Assembly: GCF_000426445.1 (NCBI RefSeq)
Contig: NZ_AUFJ01000010.1
Coordinates: forward strand, 248,001 to 312,000
Origin: Brevibacterium album DSM 18261
GTDB lineage: Bacteria > Actinomycetota > Actinomycetes > Actinomycetales > Brevibacteriaceae
DNA: 64,000 nucleotides
Direction: 5' to 3'
Numbering within the stretch: the stretch's first letter is position 1; each line of letters opens with the position of its first letter. The position numbers and the translations under genes were made by a program. The notes under the pieces were generated by a model that ran no database searches, was not told where the DNA came from, and saw only the letters and a program-made list of their open reading frames with translations. Shown here one piece after another: positions 49,749 to 58,087 of this stretch.

Positions 49749-51092
49749 ATGACCAGCACCACACCGCACACCGGCTTCGGCACCGCATCGACGATGCTCA
49801 AGGAGCCCGCACGCACCCGGATCCAGCGCGGGGCCGATCCTCAGGTCCAGCGGATCGTCGCGGATGCGATCGCCGATATCCGTGCGCGCGGCGACGAGGC
49901 CGTGCGCGAGTACTCGCTGAAGTTCGACGACTACGGCCCGGACTCCTTCCTGCTCACCCCCGGACAGATCGAGGAGATCCTCGCCCGCGTGCCCCGGCAG
50001 GTCATCGAGGACATCGAGTTCGTCCAGGCGCAGGTCCGCCGCATGGCCGAGGCTCAGCTCGCCTCGCTCACCGACTTCGAGATCGAGACCCTGCCCGGCG
50101 TCCGGCTGGGTCAGAGGAACGTCCCGATCGACGGCGCGGGCGCCTATGTGCCCGGCGGCAAGTACCCGCTGCTGGCCAGCGCGCACATGACGATCCTCAC
50201 CGCCAAGGTCGCCGGAGTGAAGCGGGTGGCCGCCTGCACGCCGCTCATCCAGGGCGAGGTGCCCGATGCCACGGTCGCGGCCATGCACCTGGCCGGCGCG
50301 GACGAGATCTACCTGCTCGGCGGCATCCAGGCCGTCGCGGCGATGGCGGTCGGCACCGAGACCATCGCCCCCGTGTCCATGCTCGCCGGTCCCGGCAATG
50401 CCTTCGTGGCCGAGGCCAAGCGCCAGCTGTTCGGCGAGGTCGGCATCGACCTGATCGCCGGCCCCACCGAGGTGCTCATCGTCGCCGACGAGACCGCCGA
50501 TCCCTTCATCGTCGCCGTCGACCTCCTCTCGCAGGCCGAGCACGGTCCCGACTCCCCCGCGGTCCTCATCTCCACGAGCGAAGAGGTCGCCCGGCAGACG
50601 ATGGAGCACATCGAGACGCTACTCCCGGACATGCCCACGAGGGACTATGCGGAGACGGCCTGGCGCGACTGGGGCGCGGTCCACGTGGTCGGATCCCTCG
50701 ACGAGGCCTACACACTGGCTGACGAGTACGCCTATGAGCACGTCCAGGTCCTCACCGCCGAGCCTCGCGCGGCGCTTGCGCAGATGAAGCACTACGGCGC
50801 GCTGTTCCTGGGCGAGGGCACGTGCGTCTCCTACGGGGACAAGACCATCGGGACCAACCACGTCCTGCCCACCCGCGGCGCGGCCCGCTACACCGGCGGC
50901 CTCTGGGTGGGCAAGTACCTGCGCACCTGCACGTACCAGGAGGTGACGGACCAGGAGTCCTCGGCGTTCTTCGGCGAGCTCACCGGCCGCGCGGCCCGCG
51001 TGGAGCGCTTCGAGGGACATGCCCGCTCCGGGGACGTGCGCGCGGCGAAGTACCGCGGCGAGGCACTCTCCTGGAGCGACCACACGTTCTGA
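49749..51092 (+). CDS. HisD-superfamily dehydrogenase, HpsN-like (sulfopropanediol dehydrogenase?)
   Basis: A 447-residue member of the histidinol dehydrogenase superfamily. Family motifs are PVSMLAGPGNAFVAEAKRQ, IAGPTEVLIVADE, the zinc-binding LLSQAEHGPDSPA and SYGDKTIGTNHVLPT, and EGHARSGDVRA near the C-terminus, so the metal ligands are intact. It is not in a histidine operon. Next to a TRAP transporter and SDRs it is more like HpsN, which oxidises a primary alcohol of dihydroxypropanesulfonate to a carboxylate with two NAD. A related alcohol may be the true substrate. GGAGG lies before the ATG. LacI control is likely. Confidence 0.82.
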   Translation: MTSTTPHTGFGTASTMLKEPARTRIQRGADPQVQRIVADAIADIRARGDEAVREYSLKFDDYGPDSFLLTPGQIEEILARVPRQVIEDIEFVQAQVRRMAEAQLASLTDFEIETLPGVRLGQRNVPIDGAGAYVPGGKYPLLASAHMTILTAKVAGVKRVAACTPLIQGEVPDATVAAMHLAGADEIYLLGGIQAVAAMAVGTETIAPVSMLAGPGNAFVAEAKRQLFGEVGIDLIAGPTEVLIVADETADPFIVAVDLLSQAEHGPDSPAVLISTSEEVARQTMEHIETLLPDMPTRDYAETAWRDWGAVHVVGSLDEAYTLADEYAYEHVQVLTAEPRAALAQMKHYGALFLGEGTCVSYGDKTIGTNHVLPTRGAARYTGGLWVGKYLRTCTYQEVTDQESSAFFGELTGRAARVERFEGHARSGDVRAAKYRGEALSWSDHTF

Positions 51093-51101
51093 CAGCCCGG
51101 A

Positions 51102-51141
51102 GCAGCGGCCGCCGCGAACCGGAGTTCGCGGCGGCCGCTGC
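51102..51141. terminator. Bidirectional terminator between HisD-like and dctM
   Basis: A perfect 18-bp stem with the tetraloop CGGA (left arm 51102-51119, right arm 51124-51141), between the convergent HisD-like and TRAP permease genes. The strongest hairpin in the window. Confidence 0.85.
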
Positions 51142-51163
51142 GTCTGTGCGGAACGGACTCCCG

Positions 51164-52441
51164 CTACCCCGCCGTGTTCACGAGCGAGGGCAGCCACAGC
51201 GAGAGCTGCGGCAGCGCGGAGATGAGCACGAGGTCGATGATCAGCACACCGATGAACGGCAGCACGGCCTTCGAGATCCGCCCCAGCGACAGCTTCGTCA
51301 GGTCCGCCGCGACGAACAGGTTGAGCCCCACCGGCGGCGTCACGAGCCCGATCGAGAGGTTGACGACCATGATGATGCCGAAGTGCACGGGATCCATGCC
51401 GAAGGCCGTAGCCATCGGAAGCATGATCGGGACGAAGATGAGGATCGCGGCGGCCGCCTCGATGAACATGCCCGCGATGAGCAGGATGACGTTCACGAGG
51501 ATGATGAAGCCCACGATGCCGAGGTTGAGGTTCGTCATCGTCTCCGCGAGCTGCGTCGGCGCGCCGAGCACATTGATGTAGAAGGCGAACAGGCCCGCCG
51601 TGCCGATGACGATCATGACGATGGCCGAGGTGACGGCCGAGTCCGCGAACGCGTCGACGAGCTTCTTCAGGCTCAGCTGCCGGTACGCGAAGCCCACGAT
51701 CACCGAGTAGACCACCGCGACGACGGCGGCCTCGGTGGGCGTGAAGATGCCGCCGTAGATGCCGCCGAGCACGATCACCGGCATGAGGAGCGCGAGGATC
51801 GACTTCCGGAAGGCGGTGAAGAGCTCGCGCCCCGTCGCCTTCTCGATGCCGGCGTACCTGCGCTTCCGCGAGACGAGATAGGCCATGATGAGCAGGGAGA
51901 GGGTGACGATGACGCCCGGGAAGACGCCGGCCATGAACATGTCGCCGGCGGAGACGTTCGCGGCGACGGCGTAGAGGATGAGCGGGATCGAGGGCGGGAT
52001 GATGACGCCGAGCGCCCCTGCCACGGACTGGTTCGCGGCGGTGAAGCCCCTGTCGTAGCCGCGCGCGAGCATCGCGGGGATGAGGATCGAGCCGATCGCG
52101 GCCACCGTCGCAGCCCCCGAGCCGGAGATCGCGGCGAAGAACATGGAGGTGAGCACGGCGGCCATCGCGAGGCCGCCGGTCATATGGCCGATGATGGCAT
52201 TGCCGAACCGGATGAGGCGCTCGGAGATGCCTCCCACCTGCATGAGGTGGCCGGCGAGGATGAAGAACGGGATCGCCATGAGCGGGAACTGGTTGAGCGC
52301 ATTGAAGATCTGCTGCGGCACGACCTCGATGCCGAAGATGCCGGAGGCGCCCACGGCGAGGGTCGTCGATCCGGCGATGGCCACTGCGATGGGGACGCCC
52401 AGGAACAGGAGGACGAGGGCTGCGATGACGAGGAGGGCCAT
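51164..52441 (-). CDS. TRAP transporter large permease (DctM)
   Basis: A 425-residue membrane protein with about 12 hydrophobic segments, the DctM/YiaN family. Motifs include GIFGIEVVPQQIFNALNQFPLMAIPFFILAG-like opening, ISGSGAATVAAIG, and the C-terminal NLSIGLVTPPVGLNLFVAADL. It is the sodium- or proton-coupled carrier subunit of a TRAP system. It shares one base with the small subunit (dctQ) stop/start and ends 23 bp from the terminator. Substrates of TRAP systems are organic acids, sulfonates or sugar acids. Confidence 0.93.
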   Translation of the reverse strand: MALLVIAALVLLFLGVPIAVAIAGSTTLAVGASGIFGIEVVPQQIFNALNQFPLMAIPFFILAGHLMQVGGISERLIRFGNAIIGHMTGGLAMAAVLTSMFFAAISGSGAATVAAIGSILIPAMLARGYDRGFTAANQSVAGALGVIIPPSIPLILYAVAANVSAGDMFMAGVFPGVIVTLSLLIMAYLVSRKRRYAGIEKATGRELFTAFRKSILALLMPVIVLGGIYGGIFTPTEAAVVAVVYSVIVGFAYRQLSLKKLVDAFADSAVTSAIVMIVIGTAGLFAFYINVLGAPTQLAETMTNLNLGIVGFIILVNVILLIAGMFIEAAAAILIFVPIMLPMATAFGMDPVHFGIIMVVNLSIGLVTPPVGLNLFVAADLTKLSLGRISKAVLPFIGVLIIDLVLISALPQLSLWLPSLVNTAG

Positions 52442-52980
52442 TACCGCTCCACCTCCCCGGCCTCGGCGAGGATCTCATCGACCTCGCTCACCTGCCTCAC
52501 GTCCAGCACCGTGGCGAAGAGGTGGCAGACGGTGTTGAGCACGAGGAACGCACCGCCCACCGGCAGCGCGGCCATCGGAATGCTCATCGAGATCTCGGTC
52601 GCCGGAGTGCGCTGGAACGCGACCGCGTCCGTGATGAACATCCCGAAGACCACGAGGACGAGGTAGAAGACGATCGACAGGCAGCCGGCGACGATGATCG
52701 CTGCCTTCCGCGCTCCCCCGCCGAGCACGTGCTCGAGGATGTCGACCTTGATCAGCCGCCCGTTCTGCGCGGCATAGGCCGCGCCGAGGACCACGAGCCA
52801 GACCATCGCGAATCGCGAGACCTCCTCGGAGAAGGTCAGCGATTCGCCCACGACGAACCTTGCGAAGACCTGCCAGCCGATCAGCACGCTCATCGCGGCC
52901 AGGAGCAGGGCGAGCACGTACCGGATGCCGGCGTTCACCACGCCGAACACCCGCAGATAGCTCCGCATGAACGCCTTCAT
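52441..52980 (-). CDS. TRAP transporter small permease (DctQ)
   Basis: A 179-residue protein with four transmembrane segments, the DctQ family; GWQVFARFVVGESLTFSEEVSRFAMVWLVVLGAA is characteristic (central E-E-x-x-R-x-x-x-x-W region). It bridges the binding protein and the large subunit. The start (ATG 52980) overlaps the dctP stop by four bases; the stop shares a base with the dctM start (TAATG). Confidence 0.92.
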   Translation of the reverse strand: MKAFMRSYLRVFGVVNAGIRYVLALLLAAMSVLIGWQVFARFVVGESLTFSEEVSRFAMVWLVVLGAAYAAQNGRLIKVDILEHVLGGGARKAAIIVAGCLSIVFYLVLVVFGMFITDAVAFQRTPATEISMSIPMAALPVGGAFLVLNTVCHLFATVLDVRQVSEVDEILAEAGEVER

Positions 52981-54014
52981 GATGTGCCCTCCTGCTCAGT
53001 CGCGGCCGCGCCGGGCTCGGCCTCCGTGGCGATGACGCGGTCGATGAGGTCCCGCGGGATCTCCTCGCGCCAGTCGTCGATGACCGGCTGCGCGGCCTCC
53101 TCGAAGGCCTCGCGGTCGATCTCCGTCTGCTCCATGCCCGCGTCCAGGAGCTCCTGGAGGGCTGCCGCCTCCGCCTCCGCGCTGGCCTCGCGCTGGATGC
53201 CGGTGGCGTATTCGCCGGCGGCGAGGATCGCTTCCTGATCGCCTTCCGAGAACGTCTCGAAATAGCGGGAGGAGATCATCATGGGCGCCGGGGAGTACAC
53301 GTGCTGCGTCATCGCGATGTAGTCCTGCACCTCCTGGAAGTTCACGTCCGCGATGGTCGCGATGGGATTCTCCTGGCTGTCGATGACGCCCTGCTGCAGG
53401 CCGGTGTAGACCTCCGGCCAGGCCATGGGGAGGGCGTCCGTGCCGAAGGCCCGCCAGGTCTGGATCTGCGCGGCGGACTCCTGCGTCCTGTGCTTGATCC
53501 CCTGGAGGTCCTCGGGCGTGCGGATGGGACGGACGGAGTTCGTCTCGTAGCGGAAGCCGTTCTCCGTCCAGCCGATGATCCTCACGCTCGCCGTCTCCTC
53601 GAACTCGGCGGCGAGCTCCTCGCCGATCTCGCCGTCGAGCACGGTGTAGACGTGGTCGAGGTCGCGGAAGATGTAGGGCATGTCGAAGAGCATGAAGGAG
53701 CGGACGAAGCCGCCCATGGGCCCCGTCGAGGCCATGCCCATCTGGATCGAGTTGATGCTCATGCCCTCGACCACCTCGCGCTCGCCGCCGAGAGCGTTGT
53801 TGTAGTAGTAGTCCACGCTGATCCGGTCGTCGGTGAGCTCGGCGAGCCTCTCCGCGAAGGCGTACGCCCCGGCCGCGTGGTGCGAGTCCGGACCCAGCGC
53901 GAGGCTGAAGGTGATCGAGCCCTCATAGTCGGCGTCCTTGCTCACCAGGGTCCCGCAGCCGCTCGCAGTGAGCGCCAGCGCCGTCGCCAGGGCGAGTGTC
54001 TTCACCCATTTCAT
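52977..54014 (-). CDS. TRAP transporter substrate-binding lipoprotein (DctP)
   Basis: A 345-residue exported binding protein of the DctP family with a lipoprotein signal (TASGC, Cys about residue 20), as in Gram-positive TRAP systems where it must be anchored. Recognisable: the LGPDSHHAAGAYAFAERLAEL start, the MASTGPMGGFV loop and WPEVYTGLQQGVIDSQENP. The usual ligand arginine region reads GIKHRTQESAA instead of KIRVP, so the ligand may not be a plain C4-dicarboxylate. Ribosome-binding site GGAGG at the ATG. First TRAP gene, 62 bp after the cleavage enzyme. Confidence 0.92.
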   Translation of the reverse strand: MKWVKTLALATALALTASGCGTLVSKDADYEGSITFSLALGPDSHHAAGAYAFAERLAELTDDRISVDYYYNNALGGEREVVEGMSINSIQMGMASTGPMGGFVRSFMLFDMPYIFRDLDHVYTVLDGEIGEELAAEFEETASVRIIGWTENGFRYETNSVRPIRTPEDLQGIKHRTQESAAQIQTWRAFGTDALPMAWPEVYTGLQQGVIDSQENPIATIADVNFQEVQDYIAMTQHVYSPAPMMISSRYFETFSEGDQEAILAAGEYATGIQREASAEAEAAALQELLDAGMEQTEIDREAFEEAAQPVIDDWREEIPRDLIDRVIATEAEPGAAATEQEGTS

Positions 54015-54076
54015 GCCCCGGCCTCCTTTCCTCTCAGGCCCGCCCGGACGGATCCGGGCGGGCCGTGTGTGCTCGT

Positions 54077-55012
54077 TCAGAGCGTGATCCTGTCCCGGCC
54101 CTTGAGGCCCAGCATCTCCCGGGCCTCATCGGGTGTGGCGACCTCCATGCCGAGTGCCTCGACGAGCTGGACGGCGCGGGCGACCTGCGCGGCATTGGAC
54201 TTCGCGAGCTGCCCCGGTCCGTCCCACAGGGAATCCTCGAGACCCACTCGGATGTGCCCGCCCGAGGCCAGGGAGACTGCGCCCAGGGGCATCTGGTGGC
54301 GGCCGGCGCCCAGCACGGACCACTCGTAGTCGGTGCCGAAGAGCTCGTTCGCGATGCGCCGCATGTGCATGAGGTTCTCCGTGCTCGCACCCGTCCCGCC
54401 CATGAGGCCGAGCACTGTCTGCACGAACAGCGGGCCGGCGGCCAGGCCCTCGTCGACGAAGTGCTTGAGGTTGTACAGGTGCGAGGTGTCGTAGCACTCG
54501 AACTCGAACCGCGTGCCGTTCGCGCTGCCCCGGGTGAGGATCTCCTCGATGTCCGAGTACGTGTTCTTGAAGATGAGGTCGCGGCTGTTCTCGAGGTGCT
54601 CGCGCTCCCAGGCGTGCTCGAACTCGGTGAACCGCTTGAGCATGGGGAAGAGTCCGAAGTTCATCGACCCCATGTTCAGCGAGGCGAGCTCCGGGGAGAA
54701 CGTCATCGCCGGCTGCATCCGCTCCTCGACGCTCATGTGCGGCGAGCCGCCGCTCGTGAGGTTGAGGACGGCCTCGGTCGAGGCGTTGACCTTCTCCAGG
54801 ATCGGCGCGAAGTGCGCGGGATCCTGGGAGGGCCGCCCGTCCTCGGGGTGCCGGGCGTGGAGGTGGATGATGGAGGCCCCCGCGGCGGCCGCCGCGAGCG
54901 AGGCGTCCGCGATCTCCTCGGCGGTCCGCGGGAGGTGGGGGGACATGCTCGGGGTGTGGATCGCGCCCGTCACCGCGCACGTGATGATGATCCTGCGCTT
55001 CTTCGCCGCCAT
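54077..55012 (-). CDS. Beta-keto acid cleavage enzyme (BKACE, DUF849/KCE)
   Basis: A 311-residue member of the beta-keto acid cleavage enzyme family. The zinc ligands HLHAR (His-x-His, about residues 48-50), SGGSPHMSVEER and the C-terminal GGHIRVGLEDSLWD with a glutamate are as in the family. It cleaves a beta-keto acid with acetyl-CoA into acetoacetate and a new acyl-CoA. The side chain of the substrate is set by the loops, which cannot be read here. Good AGGAG ribosome-binding site. It stands between an SDR and the TRAP genes on one strand, so the whole leftward unit is one operon. Confidence 0.9.
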   Translation of the reverse strand: MAAKKRRIIITCAVTGAIHTPSMSPHLPRTAEEIADASLAAAAAGASIIHLHARHPEDGRPSQDPAHFAPILEKVNASTEAVLNLTSGGSPHMSVEERMQPAMTFSPELASLNMGSMNFGLFPMLKRFTEFEHAWEREHLENSRDLIFKNTYSDIEEILTRGSANGTRFEFECYDTSHLYNLKHFVDEGLAAGPLFVQTVLGLMGGTGASTENLMHMRRIANELFGTDYEWSVLGAGRHQMPLGAVSLASGGHIRVGLEDSLWDGPGQLAKSNAAQVARAVQLVEALGMEVATPDEAREMLGLKGRDRITL

Positions 55013-55044
55013 GTGTGCGGCTCCTTTCCGTTCGGGTATGGGTC

Positions 55045-55818
55045 TCAGTAGAGCTTCTGCGTGTAGCCGTCGACGCTGATGACCTGGCCGTTCATCTGGC
55101 GTCCGCCGGGTCCGCCGAGGAATTCGACGACCGCGGCGACGGATTCGGGCTCGATGAACTGCGCGAGCGCGCTCTGCCCGCGGTAGTCGGCCTCGACGTC
55201 GGCCACGGGACGGCCCAGGACCGCCGCCTTGTCCGCGATGACCCGCTCGATCCGCTCCCCGCCCACGGCGCCCGGGCAGATCGCGTTCGCGGTGATGCCC
55301 TCCGGCCCCAGCTCGATGGCGAGCGTCTTCGTGAACCCGATGACGCCGGCCTTCGAGGCGGTGTAGACGCTGCGGCCGAACATCCCCAGGCGGCCGGCGG
55401 CCGAGGAGAGGTTCACGATGGCCGCGCCCTGCGCCCGGCGCAGCAGCGGCAGCAGGGCGCGGACGTGGAAGAACTGCGAGGAGAGATTGGTCCGGGTCAC
55501 GGCCTCCCACTCCTCGGGGTCGATGTCCTCGACGCGGGCCGTCGGTCCGGCCACACCCGCGTTGTTCACGAGCAGGTCCACGGCCTCGTGGGAGGCCGCG
55601 AGCTCCTCGGCGAATGCCGCGACGCTCGCATGGTCGCCGGCATCGACCCGGTGCGCGGCGAAGCCGGCCGCACGGGCCCCGGCGAGTGCCGCCTCGGACA
55701 CATCCGTGACGATGACGGTGTATCCGGCCGCCTGCAGGCGGTCCGCGATCGCGCGGCCGATCCCGGCCGCGCCCGCCGTCACCACTGCGGTCCTGCCGGC
55801 TGCGTGCTCTTCGGTCAT
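55045..55818 (-). CDS. Short-chain dehydrogenase/reductase
   Basis: A 257-residue classical SDR. Motifs: the nucleotide-binding TAGAAGIGRAIA (TGxxxGIG with a T-A-G variation at its start), NNAGVAG, IVNLSSAAG with the catalytic serine, and YTASK. The C-terminal NGQVISVDGY is standard. It probably oxidises a hydroxyl group of the pathway substrate. Its start overlaps the LacI stop (ATGA) and it is followed by the cleavage enzyme after 32 bp. Confidence 0.9.
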   Translation of the reverse strand: MTEEHAAGRTAVVTAGAAGIGRAIADRLQAAGYTVIVTDVSEAALAGARAAGFAAHRVDAGDHASVAAFAEELAASHEAVDLLVNNAGVAGPTARVEDIDPEEWEAVTRTNLSSQFFHVRALLPLLRRAQGAAIVNLSSAAGRLGMFGRSVYTASKAGVIGFTKTLAIELGPEGITANAICPGAVGGERIERVIADKAAVLGRPVADVEADYRGQSALAQFIEPESVAAVVEFLGGPGGRQMNGQVISVDGYTQKLY

Positions 55819-56936
55819 GTCTGCCTCTCTCTGGAATCCTCCGGCACGGGCCCGGAGACGTCGGTGGGTGCGGGCGGGCACCCGCAGGTGCGGCCCAGGT
55901 GCAGTCTGTGCGGGAGCACGAGGGCGCGCGGCTCGCGCCGGGAGCGGTTCTCGACGCGGTCGATCAGCTGGGCCGCGGCGCGCTCGGCCATGTCCGCCTG
56001 CGGCTGGACGACGCAGGTCATCCCCACCAGACGGGAGGTCGACTGCTCGAGGCCGTCGAAGCCCGTGACCGCGATGTCCGCACCCGCTCGCAGTCCGGCC
56101 TCGTCGAGCACCTCCATGACGCCGGCGGCGAGCTCGTCGCTGCCGCACAGCACCGCGTCCGGGACGGTCCCGGAGGCCAGCAGGTGCCGGCCGGCGCGGC
56201 GTCCGCCGGCGCGCGAGAGCTCGGTGCTCACCTTCCAGCGGCCGGGCACGGCGAGCCCGTGGGCGGCGAGCGCCTCGGCGAAGCCCCGCTCGCGCAGGTG
56301 CGAGGACGAGGAGAAGCGCGGACCGACGACGGTCGCCACCCGCTCGGGCCGGTGGGAGAGCACGTGACGGGTGAGCTCCTGCGCCGCGGCGAAGTCGTCG
56401 ATGCCCACGAAGTCCGCGGTGACGAACTGGGAGGTGCGTGAGAGGAACGTGAACGGGATGCGCCCCTCGCGCAGGATGCCCAGCGAGCGCGAGTCCTCCC
56501 GGTGGACGGCGGCGGTGATGACGCCGTCGATGCCGCGGTTGACGAGCATGCGCGCGACGGAGCGCATCTTCTCCGGATCGTCGTCGGTGGTGGCGAGCAG
56601 CACCTCGTACCCGGCCTGGGCGGCGTGGGTCATGATCCCCTCCGCCCAGGAGGTGAACATGGGGTTCGCGACGGTGGGGACGGTGAGCGCGATGACGCGG
56701 CTGAGGCCGGTGGGCCGCTCCGCACGCGGACGGACCCCGGCCTCGTTCGCGAGTTCGAGCACCTTCCGGCGGGTGGTGTCCGAGACCCCGGGGCGGCCGT
56801 TGAGCACGTAGGAGACGGCTGCCTGGGAGATGCCCAGCCTCCGCGCGATCGCGGCGGCCGCGCCCCGTCCGCCCGGTTTCGGCGTCGCCTCGCCGCCCTC
56901 CCGCGGACGCTCGGCGCCGCTGTCCTGTTCCCGCAT
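55815..56936 (-). CDS. LacI-family transcriptional regulator (regulator 2)
   Basis: A 373-residue LacI-type repressor with an N-terminal extension of about 25 residues before the helix-turn-helix (AAAIARRLGISQAAVSYVLNGRPGVSD), then the effector domain (VIALTVPTVANPMFTSWAEGI..., AVLCGSDELAAGVMEVL). A C-terminal tail has HLGRTCGCPP. ATG 56936 is chosen over GTG 56942 because AGGGGG lies 9 nt upstream. It is cotranscribed with the SDR (ATGA) and divergent from the dehydrogenase gene, with a GTTAAG direct repeat between them. Confidence 0.9.
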   Translation of the reverse strand: MREQDSGAERPREGGEATPKPGGRGAAAAIARRLGISQAAVSYVLNGRPGVSDTTRRKVLELANEAGVRPRAERPTGLSRVIALTVPTVANPMFTSWAEGIMTHAAQAGYEVLLATTDDDPEKMRSVARMLVNRGIDGVITAAVHREDSRSLGILREGRIPFTFLSRTSQFVTADFVGIDDFAAAQELTRHVLSHRPERVATVVGPRFSSSSHLRERGFAEALAAHGLAVPGRWKVSTELSRAGGRRAGRHLLASGTVPDAVLCGSDELAAGVMEVLDEAGLRAGADIAVTGFDGLEQSTSRLVGMTCVVQPQADMAERAAAQLIDRVENRSRREPRALVLPHRLHLGRTCGCPPAPTDVSGPVPEDSRERQT

Positions 56937-57001
56937 CAGCACTCACCCCCTCACGAACTCCGCTGTCCGCACAGAACACGGAGAAGAGTACGAACGGAGC
57001 C

Positions 57002-57021
57002 CATCGTTAAGCGATGTTAAG
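57002..57021. promoter_or_regulatory. Possible operator in the LacI/dehydrogenase divergent region
   Basis: CATCG-TTAAG-CGATG (57002-57016) is an inverted repeat, and GTTAAG is repeated directly at 57006-57011 and 57016-57021. It lies between the regulator (66 bp) and dehydrogenase (71 bp) starts. Confidence 0.4.
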
Positions 57022-57091
57022 TGAAAAGCTCGGCTTCGCCGCCGCGCCTGTGGTGGGATGAGCGCGAGAGACCGACAGGGAGCGGATGACG

Positions 57092-58087
57092 ATGACGTAT
57101 TCGATCAGGAGTGCCGCCGTGGTGGGCGGCGGATACATGGGCGGCGGGATCGCCGCGACGATCGCGGGGGCGGGCATCCCGTGCGCGCTCGCGGACGTCG
57201 ATGCCAGGACCGCGCAGCGGCGTGTGACGGAGCTCCAGGACGAGACCGAGGCGATGGGGCTCGACGAGGAGACGGTCGCCGCGGTGCGGGCGAACCTCAC
57301 CGCGGCCGCGGACGTGCAGGCTGCCGTCGCCGACCGCGATCTCGTCATCGAGGCGGTGCCCGAGGTGCTCGAGCTCAAGGCCCGCACGCTCGGGGCGATC
57401 TCCGCGGCGGCGGGCCCGGAGGCGATCGTCGCCTCGAACACCTCGACGCTGCCCATCGCCGAGCTCAGCGCGTACGTGTCCGCCCCCGAGCGGTTCCTCG
57501 GCTGCCACTGGATGAACCCCTCCCGGATCGTCCCCGGCGTCGAGATCATCCCCGCCGCGGCGACCGCGGAAGCCGTCGTCGCGGCCGCGACCGCGTTCCA
57601 CACGGCGATCGGCAAGCGCCCCACCCGGGTGGGCGACGTCCCCGGCTTCGTCGCGAACCGGCTGCAGCACGCGCTGTTCGCCGAGGCGCTCCGGCTCGTG
57701 GAGGAGGGCGTCGCCTCCCCCGAGGTCGTCGACGAGGTCACCCGCACCTCCTTCGGGTACCGGCTCGCCGCCTTCGGCCCCTTCGAGGTCGCGGACATGG
57801 CGGGGCTCGACGTCTACCGCGCCTGCCTCACGACGGAGCAGGAGGCCTACGGCGAGCGCTTCGCCTCGTCGCCGCTGCTGGACGAGGCTGCCACCGCAGG
57901 CCGTCTCGGGCTCAAGAGCGGGGCCGGCCTCACCCCGCTCGCCGAGCACGATCCGGCCGAGGTCGCGCGGATCAGGAACGCATACTTCCACGGCCTCACC
58001 GAGCTCCTGCGCTCCCTCGACGGACTCGAGGGTCTCCGCCGCAGGCCGGCGGAGGAGGCACCCGCGGCGGGAGGGGACGAGCGATGA
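57092..58087 (+). CDS. 3-hydroxyacyl-CoA dehydrogenase-family protein
   Basis: A 331-residue NAD-binding dehydrogenase of the 3-hydroxybutyryl-CoA/L-carnitine dehydrogenase type. The N-terminal AAVVGGGYMGGGIAATIAGAGIP Rossmann motif and ASNTSTLPIAEL, the catalytic CHWMNPSRIVPGVEIIP (the usual HFFNPP is HWMNPS here), and VGDVPGFVANRLQHALFAEALRL are clear. The HWMNP variant occurs in family members that use free small hydroxy acids such as carnitine. ATG 57092 is chosen: GGGAG is 9 nt upstream, ATG 57086 too close. It overlaps the following SDR by ATGA. It likely makes the beta-keto acid for the cleavage enzyme. Confidence 0.87.
   Translation: MTYSIRSAAVVGGGYMGGGIAATIAGAGIPCALADVDARTAQRRVTELQDETEAMGLDEETVAAVRANLTAAADVQAAVADRDLVIEAVPEVLELKARTLGAISAAAGPEAIVASNTSTLPIAELSAYVSAPERFLGCHWMNPSRIVPGVEIIPAAATAEAVVAAATAFHTAIGKRPTRVGDVPGFVANRLQHALFAEALRLVEEGVASPEVVDEVTRTSFGYRLAAFGPFEVADMAGLDVYRACLTTEQEAYGERFASSPLLDEAATAGRLGLKSGAGLTPLAEHDPAEVARIRNAYFHGLTELLRSLDGLEGLRRRPAEEAPAAGGDER

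Noticed and set aside
49749..51092. True histidinol dehydrogenase of histidine synthesis.
   Set aside because: No hisC, hisB or other his gene is near; the context of TRAP, LacI, SDR and BKACE genes is catabolic.
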